Translations under genes and position numbers: made by a program
The notes under the pieces: generated by a model
Database searches by the model: none
Told to the model about the DNA's origin: nothing
Seen by the model: only the letters and a program-made list of their open reading frames with translations
NCBI GenBank assembly: GCA_036376245.1
Contig: DASVAS010000040.1
Span: forward strand, 156,687-220,686
Direction of reading: 5' to 3'
Length of the DNA: 64,000 bases
Origin: DATARR01 sp036376245
GTDB lineage: Bacteria > Acidobacteriota > Thermoanaerobaculia > Multivoradales > UBA5704
Part shown: in pieces, positions 16,301-24,059 of the stretch
Layout: each line of letters opens with the position of its first letter
Position numbering within the stretch: position 1 is the first letter of the stretch

Positions 16301-16723
16301 GCCGCCACCCGCGCCGACGTCGGAGTCGTGCAGTCGAAGCTCGACGCCCGCGCCAAGGTGAGGGAGAGGAACGGCGAGACCGGTGACAATCCGGACCGTG
16401 ACCTTCAGAAGGCCGCCCGCGATCTCCAGAAGAAGCTCGACGAAGTAGAGCGCAAGCTCTACGTCCCGCCGGGCACCAAGGGGATCGTCGAGGACAACTC
16501 GGCGCAGAACAGCATGGGCGACCTCCGCCGGTTCGTGGGCTCGTCCTTCAAGGCCCCGACCGGCACCGTGAAGGGCCACATGGAGACCGCCGAGGCCACG
16601 GTCCGCGAAGTCCTGGCCGAGGTCAACAAGCTCTACGCCGAGGACGTCCCCGCCTTCCGCCAGAAGGTGGCCGCGGCGCAGATCGATCTCCTGGGAGCGC
16701 AGGAGCCGATCGAGGTGAAGTAG
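13397..16723 (+). CDS. VPS10/sortilin-like BNR-repeat (beta-propeller) secreted protein
   Basis: The start at ATG 13397 (GGGGAGAG upstream) gives a standard signal peptide, MCKPLFLAAVAALALAPGALQA, and an 1108-aa protein. From about residue 60 to 740 there are many Asp-box/BNR blades such as SVNGGLTW, SLDGGKTW, TTDGGKTW, SHDGGETW, SDDGGRSW, TRDGGQTW and SLDGGARW, the pattern of sortilin-like or sialidase-fold propellers. The last third holds an Ala/Glu-rich linker, a beta-sandwich-like segment and a helical coiled stretch (about 970-1080). No sialidase catalytic residues could be assigned. The family is common and often expanded in Acidobacteriota, with probable binding or hydrolysis of extracellular polymers. 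It ends one base from the convergent alcohol dehydrogenase gene. Confidence 0.85.
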   Translation: MCKPLFLAAVAALALAPGALQAADAVNPDLLAGLKARSIGPAAMSGRVADVDVVESNPDIMYAGTAGGGVWKSVNGGLTWAPIFDDQPVHSIGAVSIFQANPDVVWVGSGEGNVRNSVSIGNGVYRSLDGGKTWSHLGLEKTERIHRVVLHPTDPNTVWVAALGQLWGENADRGVFKTTDGGKTWRKVLFVDNKTGAADLIADPSNPNKLFAAMWEFRRWPWIFNSGGRGSGLYVSHDGGETWKRLNEDDGLPKGDLGRIGLAISRSNPNIVYALVENAAKNQILRSDDGGRSWKKVSEEVSATERPFYYADIKVDPVWPNRVYSLTSRLLVSDDSAASFGPLGRSREIHADYHDLWINPNDPEHMIAANDGGLGISRDRGETWQFVGNLPLGQFYHVAVDMDRPYNVYGGLQDNGSWRGPASIWESGGIRNSRWDPVGGGDGFDTRPDPEDSMAGYSMSQGGELSRFNLRTRESKSIKPPEPAAGDKSRERLRFNWNAGLAQDPFEPGTIYYGSQYVHKSTDRGDSWTIISPDLTTDNSEWQQQVKSGGLTLDVTAAENHTTILAIAPSAKQKGVLWVGSDDGRLHVTRDGGQTWTSVEKNVPGVPANTWIPHITPSKHDAASAFVVFDNHRREDFATYVYRTDDWGKTWKNLATKDIRGYALAIEQDPVDKDLLFLGTEFGLWFSLDGGARWMQWKQGLPTASVMDLVIHPRDHDLVLATHGRAIYVIDDISPLRDLSAETMAKPVHLHPTPPALLYRAVRGRGVRGGGAGEYQGENRDYGALITFSLNAADLPLPDEEQERARKEAERVAERAKLQPAAQAGAAKQEDPPPSEAAPAEGQGRRGGAKGPQVEIKISDAAGKVVRTIKADAKRGLNRVVWDLGRDEFRMPPNPNRGGFPGANAGPPVAPGVYNVAVKYGKEEARGTIQIEADPQLGSSQADWQAWDANVTRVGQLQSAVTEAIERIAATRADVGVVQSKLDARAKVRERNGETGDNPDRDLQKAARDLQKKLDEVERKLYVPPGTKGIVEDNSAQNSMGDLRRFVGSSFKAPTGTVKGHMETAEATVREVLAEVNKLYAEDVPAFRQKVAAAQIDLLGAQEPIEVK

Positions 16724-16724
16724 C

Positions 16725-17726
16725 TCAGATCCGTACCACGATCTTCCCGAAATGCCCGCCCGCCTTCATGTGCTCGAAGGCGGCGCGGGCATCCTCCAGC
16801 GGGAACACGCGGTCGATCACCGGACGCAGCCCGTGCAAGGCGATGGCGCGGTTCATCGCTTCGAAGCCCTCGCGGTGGCCGACCAGAATGCCGTTGACGC
16901 GGACCTGCTGCATGAAGATCTGGGTCAGCAGGATCTCGGCCTTGGTCCCCGCGAGGTTGCCGATCAGGCTGATCGTGCCGCCGAAACGGACGGCCTGTAA
17001 CGACTGCTGAAGCGTCCCCGCTCCTCCCACCTCGACGACGTTGTCCACCCCCACGCCGCCGGTCAGCTCCTTGGCCTTCTTCCCCCAGTCCGCGACCTCC
17101 TTGTAGTTGATCGCCTCGTCCGCTCCCATCGCGCGGACCCGCCGCAGCTTCTCGTCGCTGCTGGAGGTGGCGATGACGCGGGCGCCCAGGAGCTTCGCGA
17201 GCTGCAGGGCGAAGAGGGAGACGCCGCCCGTGCCCTGGACCAGCACCGTGTCGCCGGCCGTCATGCCCTCCAGCGCGCTCCAGGCGGTGACGGCGGCGCA
17301 CGGCAGCGTCGCGGCCTCCTCATCGCTCAGGTGCGGAGGCGTGGGGACGACCGCTTCCTGATCGAAGACGGCCAGCTCGGCGAGCGTGCCGTCCAGCGGA
17401 CCTCCCAGGGTCGAGCGAAGACGCTCGCGAATCGGGCGGCCGGAGAACCACTTCTGAGCGAACAGGGTGCAGACCCGGTCGCCGGGCCGGACGCGCGTCA
17501 CCCCTTCGCCGATCTCCACGATCTCGCCCGCGCCGTCCGAGCAGGGGATCAGCGGCAGGGGCTGCTTCGGGTTGTATTTGCCTTCGACCGTCAGCAGGTC
17601 GCGGTAGTTGAGGGAGGCGGCGCGGAGACGCATCAGGACCTGTCCGGGACCGGGCCGCGGATCGGGCCGCTCCACGAGGGCGAGGTTCTCCAGGCCGAAG
17701 CCGCCGCGGATCTCGATCGCCCGCAC
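16725..17726 (-). CDS. MDR-family NAD(P)-dependent alcohol dehydrogenase/quinone oxidoreductase
   Basis: The 333-aa protein has the GroES-like N-terminal fold (NYRDLLTVEGKY, PCSDGAGEIVEIGEGV) and a nucleotide-binding Rossmann segment (VLVQGTGGVSLFALQLAKLLGA, about residues 162-183). The substrate-binding Cys of zinc alcohol dehydrogenases is replaced by Asn-Tyr-Arg-Asp, as in many quinone oxidoreductase-like members, so catalytic zinc is doubtful. The downstream HIT gene ends four bases before this start in the same direction, so the two form an operon with HIT first. Substrate unknown. Confidence 0.88.
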   Translation of the reverse strand: MRAIEIRGGFGLENLALVERPDPRPGPGQVLMRLRAASLNYRDLLTVEGKYNPKQPLPLIPCSDGAGEIVEIGEGVTRVRPGDRVCTLFAQKWFSGRPIRERLRSTLGGPLDGTLAELAVFDQEAVVPTPPHLSDEEAATLPCAAVTAWSALEGMTAGDTVLVQGTGGVSLFALQLAKLLGARVIATSSSDEKLRRVRAMGADEAINYKEVADWGKKAKELTGGVGVDNVVEVGGAGTLQQSLQAVRFGGTISLIGNLAGTKAEILLTQIFMQQVRVNGILVGHREGFEAMNRAIALHGLRPVIDRVFPLEDARAAFEHMKAGGHFGKIVVRI

Positions 17727-17729
17727 GCG

Positions 17730-18155
<426 letters not shown>

Positions 18156-18858
18156 GCCGCCTATTCTATCGGCACGGCTTCCCTGCTACTCTGAAGTCAC
18201 GAAAATGACCGCGCTCCTTTTTTACCCATCCCTGAGACACCTCGTAGCAAGATCTACCAGCCTTTGTCCGGAATCCCGTACCGCGGACGCCTTCCGGGCC
18301 TCCGAAAGGATCGGGATCCGGCGTCGGGACAAAGTTGGTTTGGGAATTGCACCAGGCGTATTGTCGTGAGAGGAGCTGTATTCGCCCCTGGCGGGGTACG
18401 CAATCTGAACCGGAACGGCGTGATCAGCGCCGGCTGGCGGCGGGCTTCCCGCCTGACCGGCCGCAACGCGCTGCTCGACGCGCCGCGCCCGGTCACGCCG
18501 CTTCTTCCCGGAGCGGAGGAGCCCATGGCTCGTGAAAGCCTGGACTCCAGTGCGCCTCCCGACCAACCTCCGAGTAGCCTGGACAGCCCCGCCGATCTCC
18601 GGCCCGGGCTGTCGGCTTCCGACCCCGAATTTCTCTGCCTCACGCTCCCACTGACCGCGCATTCCTCGGCGGCCACTTCCGGCTGCGAGGCCTCCCCTAA
18701 CGGGTTGGCGCTCTAGATCCATGCGCACGGAGCCCCCCGGGGCATTCCCACCGGATTCCAGATCCGGGTGGGTTGTCGGCTTTGGGAGCCGCGAAGCCAC
18801 TCCCCTTTACCCATTCAACATTCACGGATTCATCCCGTTCATACGGAGGAGCAGGAAG
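18156..18858 (+). other. 700-bp intergenic region with large predicted RNA-like folds upstream of kamA
   Basis: No convincing gene is seen: the reading frames across this interval lack family resemblance and start signals. Three nested complementary pairs stand out. CTTTGTCC (18262-18269) plus GGAATCCCG pair with CGGGATCC and GGACAAAG (18327-18334). ATTGC (18346-18350) plus CCAGG pair with CCTGG and GCAAT (18400-18404). CGGCGTGA (about 18417) pairs with TCACGCCG (about 18493). It could be a structured RNA, a long leader of the kamA operon, or a decayed palindromic element. I recognise no known riboswitch or RNA family in it. Confidence 0.35.
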
Positions 18859-20010
18859 ATGAACCAGGCGTCCGCCTCGGCGGCGTTCGAGCCTTCGCGG
18901 CGCGAGGAGATCTGCGCGATCTTCGGCGAGCCCTACGACCCTGGACTATGGAACGACTGGCACTGGCAGTTGCGGCACCGCCTCACCCGCCTCGACCAGT
19001 TCGAAAAGCTCCTGAACCTGACGGAAGCCGAGCGGCGCGGCCTCCTGCTGGCCAGCGAGAAATTCTCCGTCGCGGTCACCCCGCACTTCGCGTCGCTGAT
19101 CGATCCCCACGATCCCCGCTGCCCCATCCGGCTCCAGGTCGTGCCGCAGGAGAGCGAGCTGGTGGTCAGCCGGGGCGACATGACCGATCCCTGCGGCGAG
19201 GACGGCTCCAGCGTCGTCGAAGGCCTGGTGCACCGGTATCCCGACCGCGTTCTCTTCCTGGTGCTCGACACCTGCGCCGCCTACTGCCGCTACTGCACCC
19301 GCAGCCGGCTGGTCAGCCAGGGCGAGCTCGAGCCCCTGGGCCGCCGCATCGAGGCGGCGCTGGCCTATCTCGAAAACCACACCGAGGTGCGCGACGTGCT
19401 CCTCTCGGGCGGCGATCCGCTGCTGATGTCCGACGCCACGCTGGACAAGCTCCTTGGCCGTCTGCGGGCCATCCCGCACATCGAGTTCCTCCGCATCGGC
19501 ACCCGTATCCCGAGCTTCCTGCCGCAGCGCATCACGCCGGAACTGGTGGCCGTGCTGCGCAAGCACCGCGTCTGGCTCTCCGTCCACTTCTGCCAGGCCC
19601 GCGAGCTGACGCCCGAGGTGGCCGCGGCCTGCGACCTGCTGGCCGACGGCGGCATCCCGCTCGGCTGCCAGTCGGTGCTGCTCCAGGGGGTCAACGACTC
19701 GGTGGAAACGCTGCGCGACCTCTTCCACGGCCTGCTCAAGCTGCGGGTGCGGCCCTACTATCTCTACCAGTGCGATCCCGTGCTGGGCACCGGCCACCTG
19801 CGGACCTCCGTCGAGAAGGGGCTGGAGCTGATATCGAAGCTCCGCGGCCACACCACCGGGTACGCGGTGCCCACCTACGTCATCGACGCGCCCGGCGGCG
19901 GCGGCAAGGTGCCGGTCCAGATGGAAACCCTTCTCGGTCATGAGGACGGCGTCTGGCGGCTCCGCAACTGGGAGGGTAAAACCTATTCCTACGTCGATCC
20001 GGAGCGCTGA
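18859..20010 (+). CDS. KamA-family radical SAM aminomutase (lysine 2,3-aminomutase-like)
   Basis: The start at ATG 18859 follows GGAGGAGCAGG. The 383-aa protein has the radical SAM cluster motif Cys139-x3-Cys143-x2-Cys146 (DTCAAYCRYCTR), the LLSGGDPLLM segment, and the FCQARELTPEVAAACDLL and CDPVLGTGHLRTSVEKGLEL blocks of lysine 2,3-aminomutases, which also bind PLP. The reaction expected for the family is a 1,2-amino shift making a beta-amino acid such as beta-lysine. EpmB, which acts on lysine for EF-P, is a possible alternative, but no epmA or efp is nearby. Instead two ATP-grasp ligases and a GNAT follow with stop-to-start coupling, so the product is probably ligated and acetylated. Confidence 0.88.
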   Translation: MNQASASAAFEPSRREEICAIFGEPYDPGLWNDWHWQLRHRLTRLDQFEKLLNLTEAERRGLLLASEKFSVAVTPHFASLIDPHDPRCPIRLQVVPQESELVVSRGDMTDPCGEDGSSVVEGLVHRYPDRVLFLVLDTCAAYCRYCTRSRLVSQGELEPLGRRIEAALAYLENHTEVRDVLLSGGDPLLMSDATLDKLLGRLRAIPHIEFLRIGTRIPSFLPQRITPELVAVLRKHRVWLSVHFCQARELTPEVAAACDLLADGGIPLGCQSVLLQGVNDSVETLRDLFHGLLKLRVRPYYLYQCDPVLGTGHLRTSVEKGLELISKLRGHTTGYAVPTYVIDAPGGGGKVPVQMETLLGHEDGVWRLRNWEGKTYSYVDPER

Positions 20011-20994
20011 TTGAAAAGGTTGCGGATCGGCCTCTGCTACGACCTCAAGTCGGACTATCTCGCCGCGGGTTTTCCGCCCGAGGACGTGATGGAGTTCGAC
20101 GAGGAGGAAACCATTCAATCCCTCGCCGGCGCATTGGAGAAGCTCGGCCACGAGACCGAGCGCGTAGGTCGCGGCCTCGTATTGGCGCGGCGGCTGGCGG
20201 CGGGGGAGCGCTGGGACCTCGTCTTCAACGTCGCCGAAGGCGTGCGCGGACGCTCGCGGGAGGCCCAGGTGCCGGCCCTCTGCGAGCTGTTCGATCAACC
20301 CTACACCTTCTCGGACCCGCTGACCTGCGCCGTCACGCTCGATAAGCCGCTGACCAAGCGGCTGGTGCGCGACGGCGGCATCGCCACGCCGCCCTTCGCC
20401 GTGGTGGAGCGGCCGGAGCAGGCGGAGGATCTATCCCTGGAATTTCCACTTTTCGTGAAGCCCGTGGCCGAGGGGAGCAGCAAGGGGGTGACCGGCCGTT
20501 CGCGGGTGTCGGACCGTGATGAATTGCGGGAGGCCTGCGCCGAGTTGATCCGCACCTTCCGCCAGCCGGTGCTCGTCGAGTCCTACCTGCCGGGCCGCGA
20601 GATCACGGTGGGCATCGTGGGCAACGACGGCGACGCCAGCGTGGTGGGCGCCATGGAGGTCACCTTCCGCGAGGGCATGGACGGGGCCTATACCGCCATC
20701 AACAAGCAGGACTTCGAAAACCGGGTCACCTACCGTCTCGTCGACGGCCCGCTCGGCGCCAAGGTCCGCGAGCTGGCCCTCTCCACCTTCCGGCTCCTCT
20801 CGTGCCGGGACGTGGCGCGGGTCGATTTCCGCTGCGACGCCGCGGACGAGCCGCATTTCCTCGAAGTGAACCCGCTCCCCGGCCTTCATCCCACATACTC
20901 GGACCTGCCCATCATGTCCACCCTGGCGAGGATCTCCTACACCGATCTGCTCGGCCGCATTCTCGATGCCTCCATCCGCCGGTGGGGCCTGTGA
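20011..20994 (+). CDS. ATP-grasp ligase 1, D-Ala-D-Ala ligase-like
   Basis: A TTG start at 20011 directly follows the stop of kamA; GGAG lies 6 bases before it within the kamA 3' end. The 327-aa protein has the ATP-grasp elements PLFVKPVAEGSSKGV (about residues 147-161), LVESYLPGREITVGIVG and, near the C-terminus, DVARVDFRCD...FLEVNPLPGLHPTYSDLP with the metal-binding Glu and Asn. This is the layout of D-Ala-D-Ala ligases. The canonical housekeeping ddl context (mur genes) is absent, and a second ligase follows, so formation of an unusual amide or peptide bond is inferred. The likely substrate is the aminomutase product. Confidence 0.85.
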   Translation: MKRLRIGLCYDLKSDYLAAGFPPEDVMEFDEEETIQSLAGALEKLGHETERVGRGLVLARRLAAGERWDLVFNVAEGVRGRSREAQVPALCELFDQPYTFSDPLTCAVTLDKPLTKRLVRDGGIATPPFAVVERPEQAEDLSLEFPLFVKPVAEGSSKGVTGRSRVSDRDELREACAELIRTFRQPVLVESYLPGREITVGIVGNDGDASVVGAMEVTFREGMDGAYTAINKQDFENRVTYRLVDGPLGAKVRELALSTFRLLSCRDVARVDFRCDAADEPHFLEVNPLPGLHPTYSDLPIMSTLARISYTDLLGRILDASIRRWGL

Positions 20995-21968
20995 ATCTGA
21001 ACGATATCTCCCGGGTCGTCATCGCCCACAATCCGACGGATAAGGGGGACGATCCCTCGACGGCGGACGTATTGGAGCAGGTCCAGCTGGTCGCGTCGGG
21101 CCTGAACGCGCTGAAGATCTCCTGCGAGGCACTGGCCATTCCCGACTGGCAACCCTGGCTTCATCTCACTCCGGAACCCGGCATGGTCGTCTTCAACCTG
21201 ATGGAGGCGCCGCCCGGGGTGCCGCACGTTCATCCGGACGCGGCGGCGGCGCTGGAGCTGATGGAAATCCCCTTCACCGGCTCCTCCGCCGCGGTGCTTG
21301 CCCTGACCACGGACAAGCTGGCAACGAGGGCGCTCCTGGCGTCCGAGGGATTGCCGATCGCACCCGGCGGCCGCCTGGACCCGGACTGTCCAAGCCTGCT
21401 GCACCGCATCCCGGGCCCCTGGATCGTGAAGCCCGCGAAGGAGGACGCCTCCCTCGGATTGGAAGGCGATCCCGTCGGCGCAACACGTGAAGCCACCCTC
21501 GCCCGCGCCTGGAGCCTGACCGCGCGCTTTCCGGGTCAGCCCCTGGTCGTGGAGACCTTCCTCCCCGGCCGCGAGCTCAACGTGTCTCTTCTGGCGGGCG
21601 AGGTCCTGCCGGTGGCGGAGATCGTCTTCGACGGCTTCCCCGAAGGCATGTCGCGGGTGGTGGGATACGAGGCCAAATGGCGGGAAGATTCCTTCGAGTA
21701 CATCCACACCGTGCGCCGTTTTCCAGGCTCTGAAGAGGATCGGGAGTTGCTGGAGCGCGTCCGGAATCTCGCCCTGAGATCATGGCGGGTCTGCGGACTG
21801 CGAGGCTACGCCCGCGTCGACCTCCGTCTGGACCACAACGGCGAGCCACATATCCTGGAAGTCAACGCCAACCCCTGCCTGGCTCCGGACGCCGGCTTCA
21901 TGGCCGCCGCCGGACAGGCCGGATTGACGGCCGGCGAGGTTGTCGAGAGGATTCTCCGCGAGGTCTAG
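20991..21968 (+). CDS. ATP-grasp ligase 2, D-Ala-D-Ala ligase-like
   Basis: GTG 20991 overlaps the stop of ligase 1 by four bases (GTGA), so translation is coupled; an in-frame longer reading back to 20802 would run through ligase 1 and is rejected. The 325-aa protein keeps PWIVKPAKEDASLGLEGD, VVETFLPGRELNVSLL and the C-terminal GYARVDLRLD...HILEVNANPCLAPDAGF. It differs strongly from ligase 1 over the substrate-binding N-terminal half (LNDISRVVIAHNPTDKGDD), so the two enzymes probably recognise different substrates rather than being redundant copies. Confidence 0.83.
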   Translation: MNLNDISRVVIAHNPTDKGDDPSTADVLEQVQLVASGLNALKISCEALAIPDWQPWLHLTPEPGMVVFNLMEAPPGVPHVHPDAAAALELMEIPFTGSSAAVLALTTDKLATRALLASEGLPIAPGGRLDPDCPSLLHRIPGPWIVKPAKEDASLGLEGDPVGATREATLARAWSLTARFPGQPLVVETFLPGRELNVSLLAGEVLPVAEIVFDGFPEGMSRVVGYEAKWREDSFEYIHTVRRFPGSEEDRELLERVRNLALRSWRVCGLRGYARVDLRLDHNGEPHILEVNANPCLAPDAGFMAAAGQAGLTAGEVVERILREV

Positions 21969-21970
21969 GA

Positions 21971-22444
21971 ATGGAGATCCGCCGCTCTCTTGAACCCGCC
22001 GATCGCGAGCCCCTGGAGGCGCTGATCCGGGAGACCGACTTCTTCAATCCCGAGGAGATCGACGTCGCGCTGGAGCTGATCGACGACCGTCTCGCCAACG
22101 GAGAGGCCAGCCACTATCAATTCCTGGTGGCCGAAGTGGACGGCCAGATCGCCGGCTACGCCTGCTGGGGTGCCATTCCGGGGACCGTCGCCTCCGCCGA
22201 CCTCTACTGGATCGTTGTCCGTCCCGGCCAGCAGGGGAAGGGAGTCGGAGCCAGTCTCCTCGCCGCCGCCGAAGAGTGGATGGCGAGCGCCGGAAGGACG
22301 CGCGTGTATGTGGAGACCTCCACCCGTCCGCAATACCTGCCGACGCGGGCGTTCTACTCCGCGTGCGGGTACCAGCAGGTCTCGGAGCTGGTGGACTTCT
22401 ACGCGCCGGGGGATGGGAAGGCGACTTTCCTGAAGGTGCTCTAA
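21971..22444 (+). CDS. GNAT-family N-acetyltransferase at the end of the kamA operon
   Basis: ATG 21971 lies two bases after the stop of ligase 2. The 157-aa protein has the acetyl-CoA signature VRPGQQGKGVGASLLAAAE (about residues 79-97) and the C-terminal RAFYSACGYQQVSELVDFY typical of GNATs. Archaeal and bacterial N-epsilon-acetyl-beta-lysine synthesis pairs a KamA homologue (AblA) with an acetyltransferase (AblB). Here two ligases stand between the two genes, so the acetylated product may be a larger amide. The last gene of the unit; the convergent antitoxin gene ends 8 bp away. Confidence 0.85.
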   Translation: MEIRRSLEPADREPLEALIRETDFFNPEEIDVALELIDDRLANGEASHYQFLVAEVDGQIAGYACWGAIPGTVASADLYWIVVRPGQQGKGVGASLLAAAEEWMASAGRTRVYVETSTRPQYLPTRAFYSACGYQQVSELVDFYAPGDGKATFLKVL

Positions 22445-22451
22445 CCGCGCC

Positions 22452-22772
22452 TCACTCTGCACGGTGGGATGCCATCCACTCCTTGAGCGCCTCATCCATT
22501 CGTGTCTGCCATCCCTCGCCGGTGGACTTGAAGTACTCCACAACCTCAGGGCTGTACCGTACCGAGAGCAGGATCTTCCTGGCTTTCCGCCCTGGCCCCC
22601 GCTGGCCCGGCCGGTGCAAGGAGGCGCCTTTCCAGAAAGTCTTTACTGCATCGGGGTCATTGGGATCGTAAGGGCACTCCGGATCCTGGACCCGCTCAGG
22701 CGCGGCCTGGATCGCGGAGGCGATCTCGTCAGGCTTCGTTGGAAACGGCTTCGAAGTAGTACCTTGTTTCAT
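22452..22772 (-). CDS. brnA: BrnA-family antitoxin
   Basis: A 106-aa product starting at ATG 22772, with GGGAGG nine bases upstream. The C-terminal part, KILLSVRYSPEVVEYFKSTGEGWQTRMDEALKEWM, matches the ribbon-helix-helix end of BrnA antitoxins (KxxxSIRLdxdVLeyFKatGkGYQtRiNevLR). The N-terminal half, with YDPNDPDAVKTFWKGA, is the toxin-binding region of the family. It overlaps the 3' end of brnT by 44 bases and is read in the same direction, the usual brnT-brnA order. Binding of the pair to its own promoter is the known control for this family. Confidence 0.88.
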   Translation of the reverse strand: MKQGTTSKPFPTKPDEIASAIQAAPERVQDPECPYDPNDPDAVKTFWKGASLHRPGQRGPGRKARKILLSVRYSPEVVEYFKSTGEGWQTRMDEALKEWMASHRAE

Positions 22773-23007
22773 GTCTGGTGGCCTCCCGCAGGGAGATGAC
22801 GTGTAGATCCTCCCCACGCTCCGTGTATGTCATGTGGACGACTTGACCCCAGAGCCAGCCGAGCAGGTTGATGCGTTGCTCGCCATAGTCCCTACGGGAA
22901 TCCTCCTGCGTGAGGACCGGATGGTCGAACACCGCCTCGCAGCCCTCGAAGTCCAGGCCGTGTTTGCGGAGGTTGGCTTGTCGCTTATCCTCATCCCACG
23001 TGACCAC
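22729..23007 (-). CDS. brnT: BrnT-family ribonuclease toxin
   Basis: The 92-aa protein, from a GTG at 23007, shows the BrnT pattern WDEDKRQANLRKHGLDFEGCEAVFDHP followed by RRDYGEQRINLLGWLWGQVVHMTYTERGEDLHVISLREAT and a C-terminal YYE-like YYFEAV. BrnT is an RNase neutralised by BrnA. The GGGAG before the GTG is very close, so the exact start is uncertain. The active-site positions (Arg and Asp around RRDYGEQR and the HVISLREAT arginine) are intact, suggesting a functional toxin. Confidence 0.9.
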   Translation of the reverse strand: MVTWDEDKRQANLRKHGLDFEGCEAVFDHPVLTQEDSRRDYGEQRINLLGWLWGQVVHMTYTERGEDLHVISLREATRHETRYYFEAVSNEA

Positions 23008-23063
23008 TCCCTAAGTGTAGCTACAAAAAGATGCGGAGACAACTTCCTGTCAGGAGGGACGGC

Positions 23064-23528
23064 ATGGAGGAGCAGTTACTAGAAACCTGGGCCATCCACG
23101 ACCGCATCAACCGCTTCGTCCTGGACGCCATCCCTCTCGAGGCGCTCTCCGCCGTCTCCGCTTCGAAGGGACGCAGCGTCGCCGAGCAGCTCGCGCACAT
23201 TCACAACGTGCGGCTGATGTGGCTGAAGCAGGCGGCGCCAGAATTGCTGGAAGGTCTGGAGAAGATCGAGAAGGAGCAGGCGAACGAGGCAGCGCGGTTG
23301 AGCGCGGCGCTGGAAGCCTCGGGCGGCGCGATATCGGACCTGCTGCGACAAAGCATCCGCGCCGGAGGGAAGGTCAAGGGCTTCAAGCCGCACGTGGTGG
23401 CGTTCCTCGGCTATCTGATTTCTCATGAATCGCACCACCGCGGACAGATCGCCCTCACGCTGAAGCAGGCCGGATTTCCGCTCGACAAGAAGATCGCCTA
23501 CGGTCTCTGGGAGTGGGGCGTACGGTAA
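23064..23528 (+). CDS. DinB-family putative metal-dependent hydrolase
   Basis: The start at 23064 has AGGAGGGAC immediately upstream. The 154-aa all-helical protein has metal-binding histidines in EQLAHIHNVR and SHESHHRGQI, the triad of DinB/YfiT-like four-helix bundles. Such proteins often act as thiol transferases or hydrolases; which one applies here is unknown. It is divergent from brnT, with a 56-bp gap, and is followed by a long tandem repeat. Confidence 0.85.
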   Translation: MEEQLLETWAIHDRINRFVLDAIPLEALSAVSASKGRSVAEQLAHIHNVRLMWLKQAAPELLEGLEKIEKEQANEAARLSAALEASGGAISDLLRQSIRAGGKVKGFKPHVVAFLGYLISHESHHRGQIALTLKQAGFPLDKKIAYGLWEWGVR

Positions 23529-23579
23529 GTGGAAACCGGGCTGTCTCCGCCCAGGCTGGCGTATCTCGGGAGAAACCGT

Positions 23580-23990
23580 CGCGGTTTGAGTTAAGACAGC
23601 CCAGTTTTTCCCTGGAATTTCTGTACTCTCCTCATTTGGCCCAGTTTCCCGCGAGACGGCGCAGTTTGGCGCCAGAATTTCCAGCTTACGCAGAGACAGC
23701 CCGGTTTTTCCCGAGAATCTCCGTACTCTCCTTATCTGGCTCAGTTTCTCGCGAGACGGCGCAGTTTGGCGCCAGAATTTCCAGCTTGCGCAGAGACAGC
23801 CCGGTTTTTCCCTGGAATCTCCGTACTCTCCTTATCTGGCCCGGTGTCTCGCGAGACGGCTCAGTCTGGCGCCAGAATTTCCAGCTTACGCAGAGACAGC
23901 CCGGTTTTTCCCCAGAATCCCTGGACTCTCCTTATCTGGCCCGGTTTCCCGCGAGATGGCGCGATTTCTCCAGGGACAAGCCAGTTTCTC
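23580..23990. repeat. Tandem repeat of about 100 bp, roughly four copies
   Basis: Units start near 23594, 23695, 23794 and 23894 (AGACAGCCC...). Their internal marker CGCAGTTTGGCGCCAGAATTTCC recurs with 99-100-bp period, and the last copy is truncated. Each unit has three similar sub-blocks that contain (G/C)CAGTTT or CCGGTTT and the palindrome GGCGCC. The array fills the 530-bp gap between the DinB gene and the DUF2188 gene. An open frame across the array exists, but it has no start signal and simply repeats with the DNA, so I treat it as noncoding. Confidence 0.85.
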
Positions 23991-24059
23991 CAGAGAATCC
24001 ATGATCTCGGATTGATCCAGGCCGGCGATAGGCGCTCCCCCGCCGGCCCGGCTTTCAGC

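Noticed and set aside
18222..18800. Small genes in the 18.2-18.8 kb intergenic region on either strand
   Set aside because: The frames have no ribosome site, no recognisable domain and low-complexity composition. The pairing of segments fits RNA structure or palindromes better.
18859..20010. EpmB (EF-P lysine modification enzyme)
   Set aside because: No epmA or efp is nearby, and the operon continues with ATP-grasp ligases and a GNAT, so a free amino acid aminomutase is more likely.
23580..23990. CRISPR array
   Set aside because: The repeats are about 100 bp and directly tandem, without unique spacers of constant length. No cas genes are near.
23513..24004. 163-codon frame across the 100-bp tandem repeat
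   Set aside because: It repeats with the DNA, lacks a start signal and shows no conserved protein pattern. Treated as noncoding repeat.
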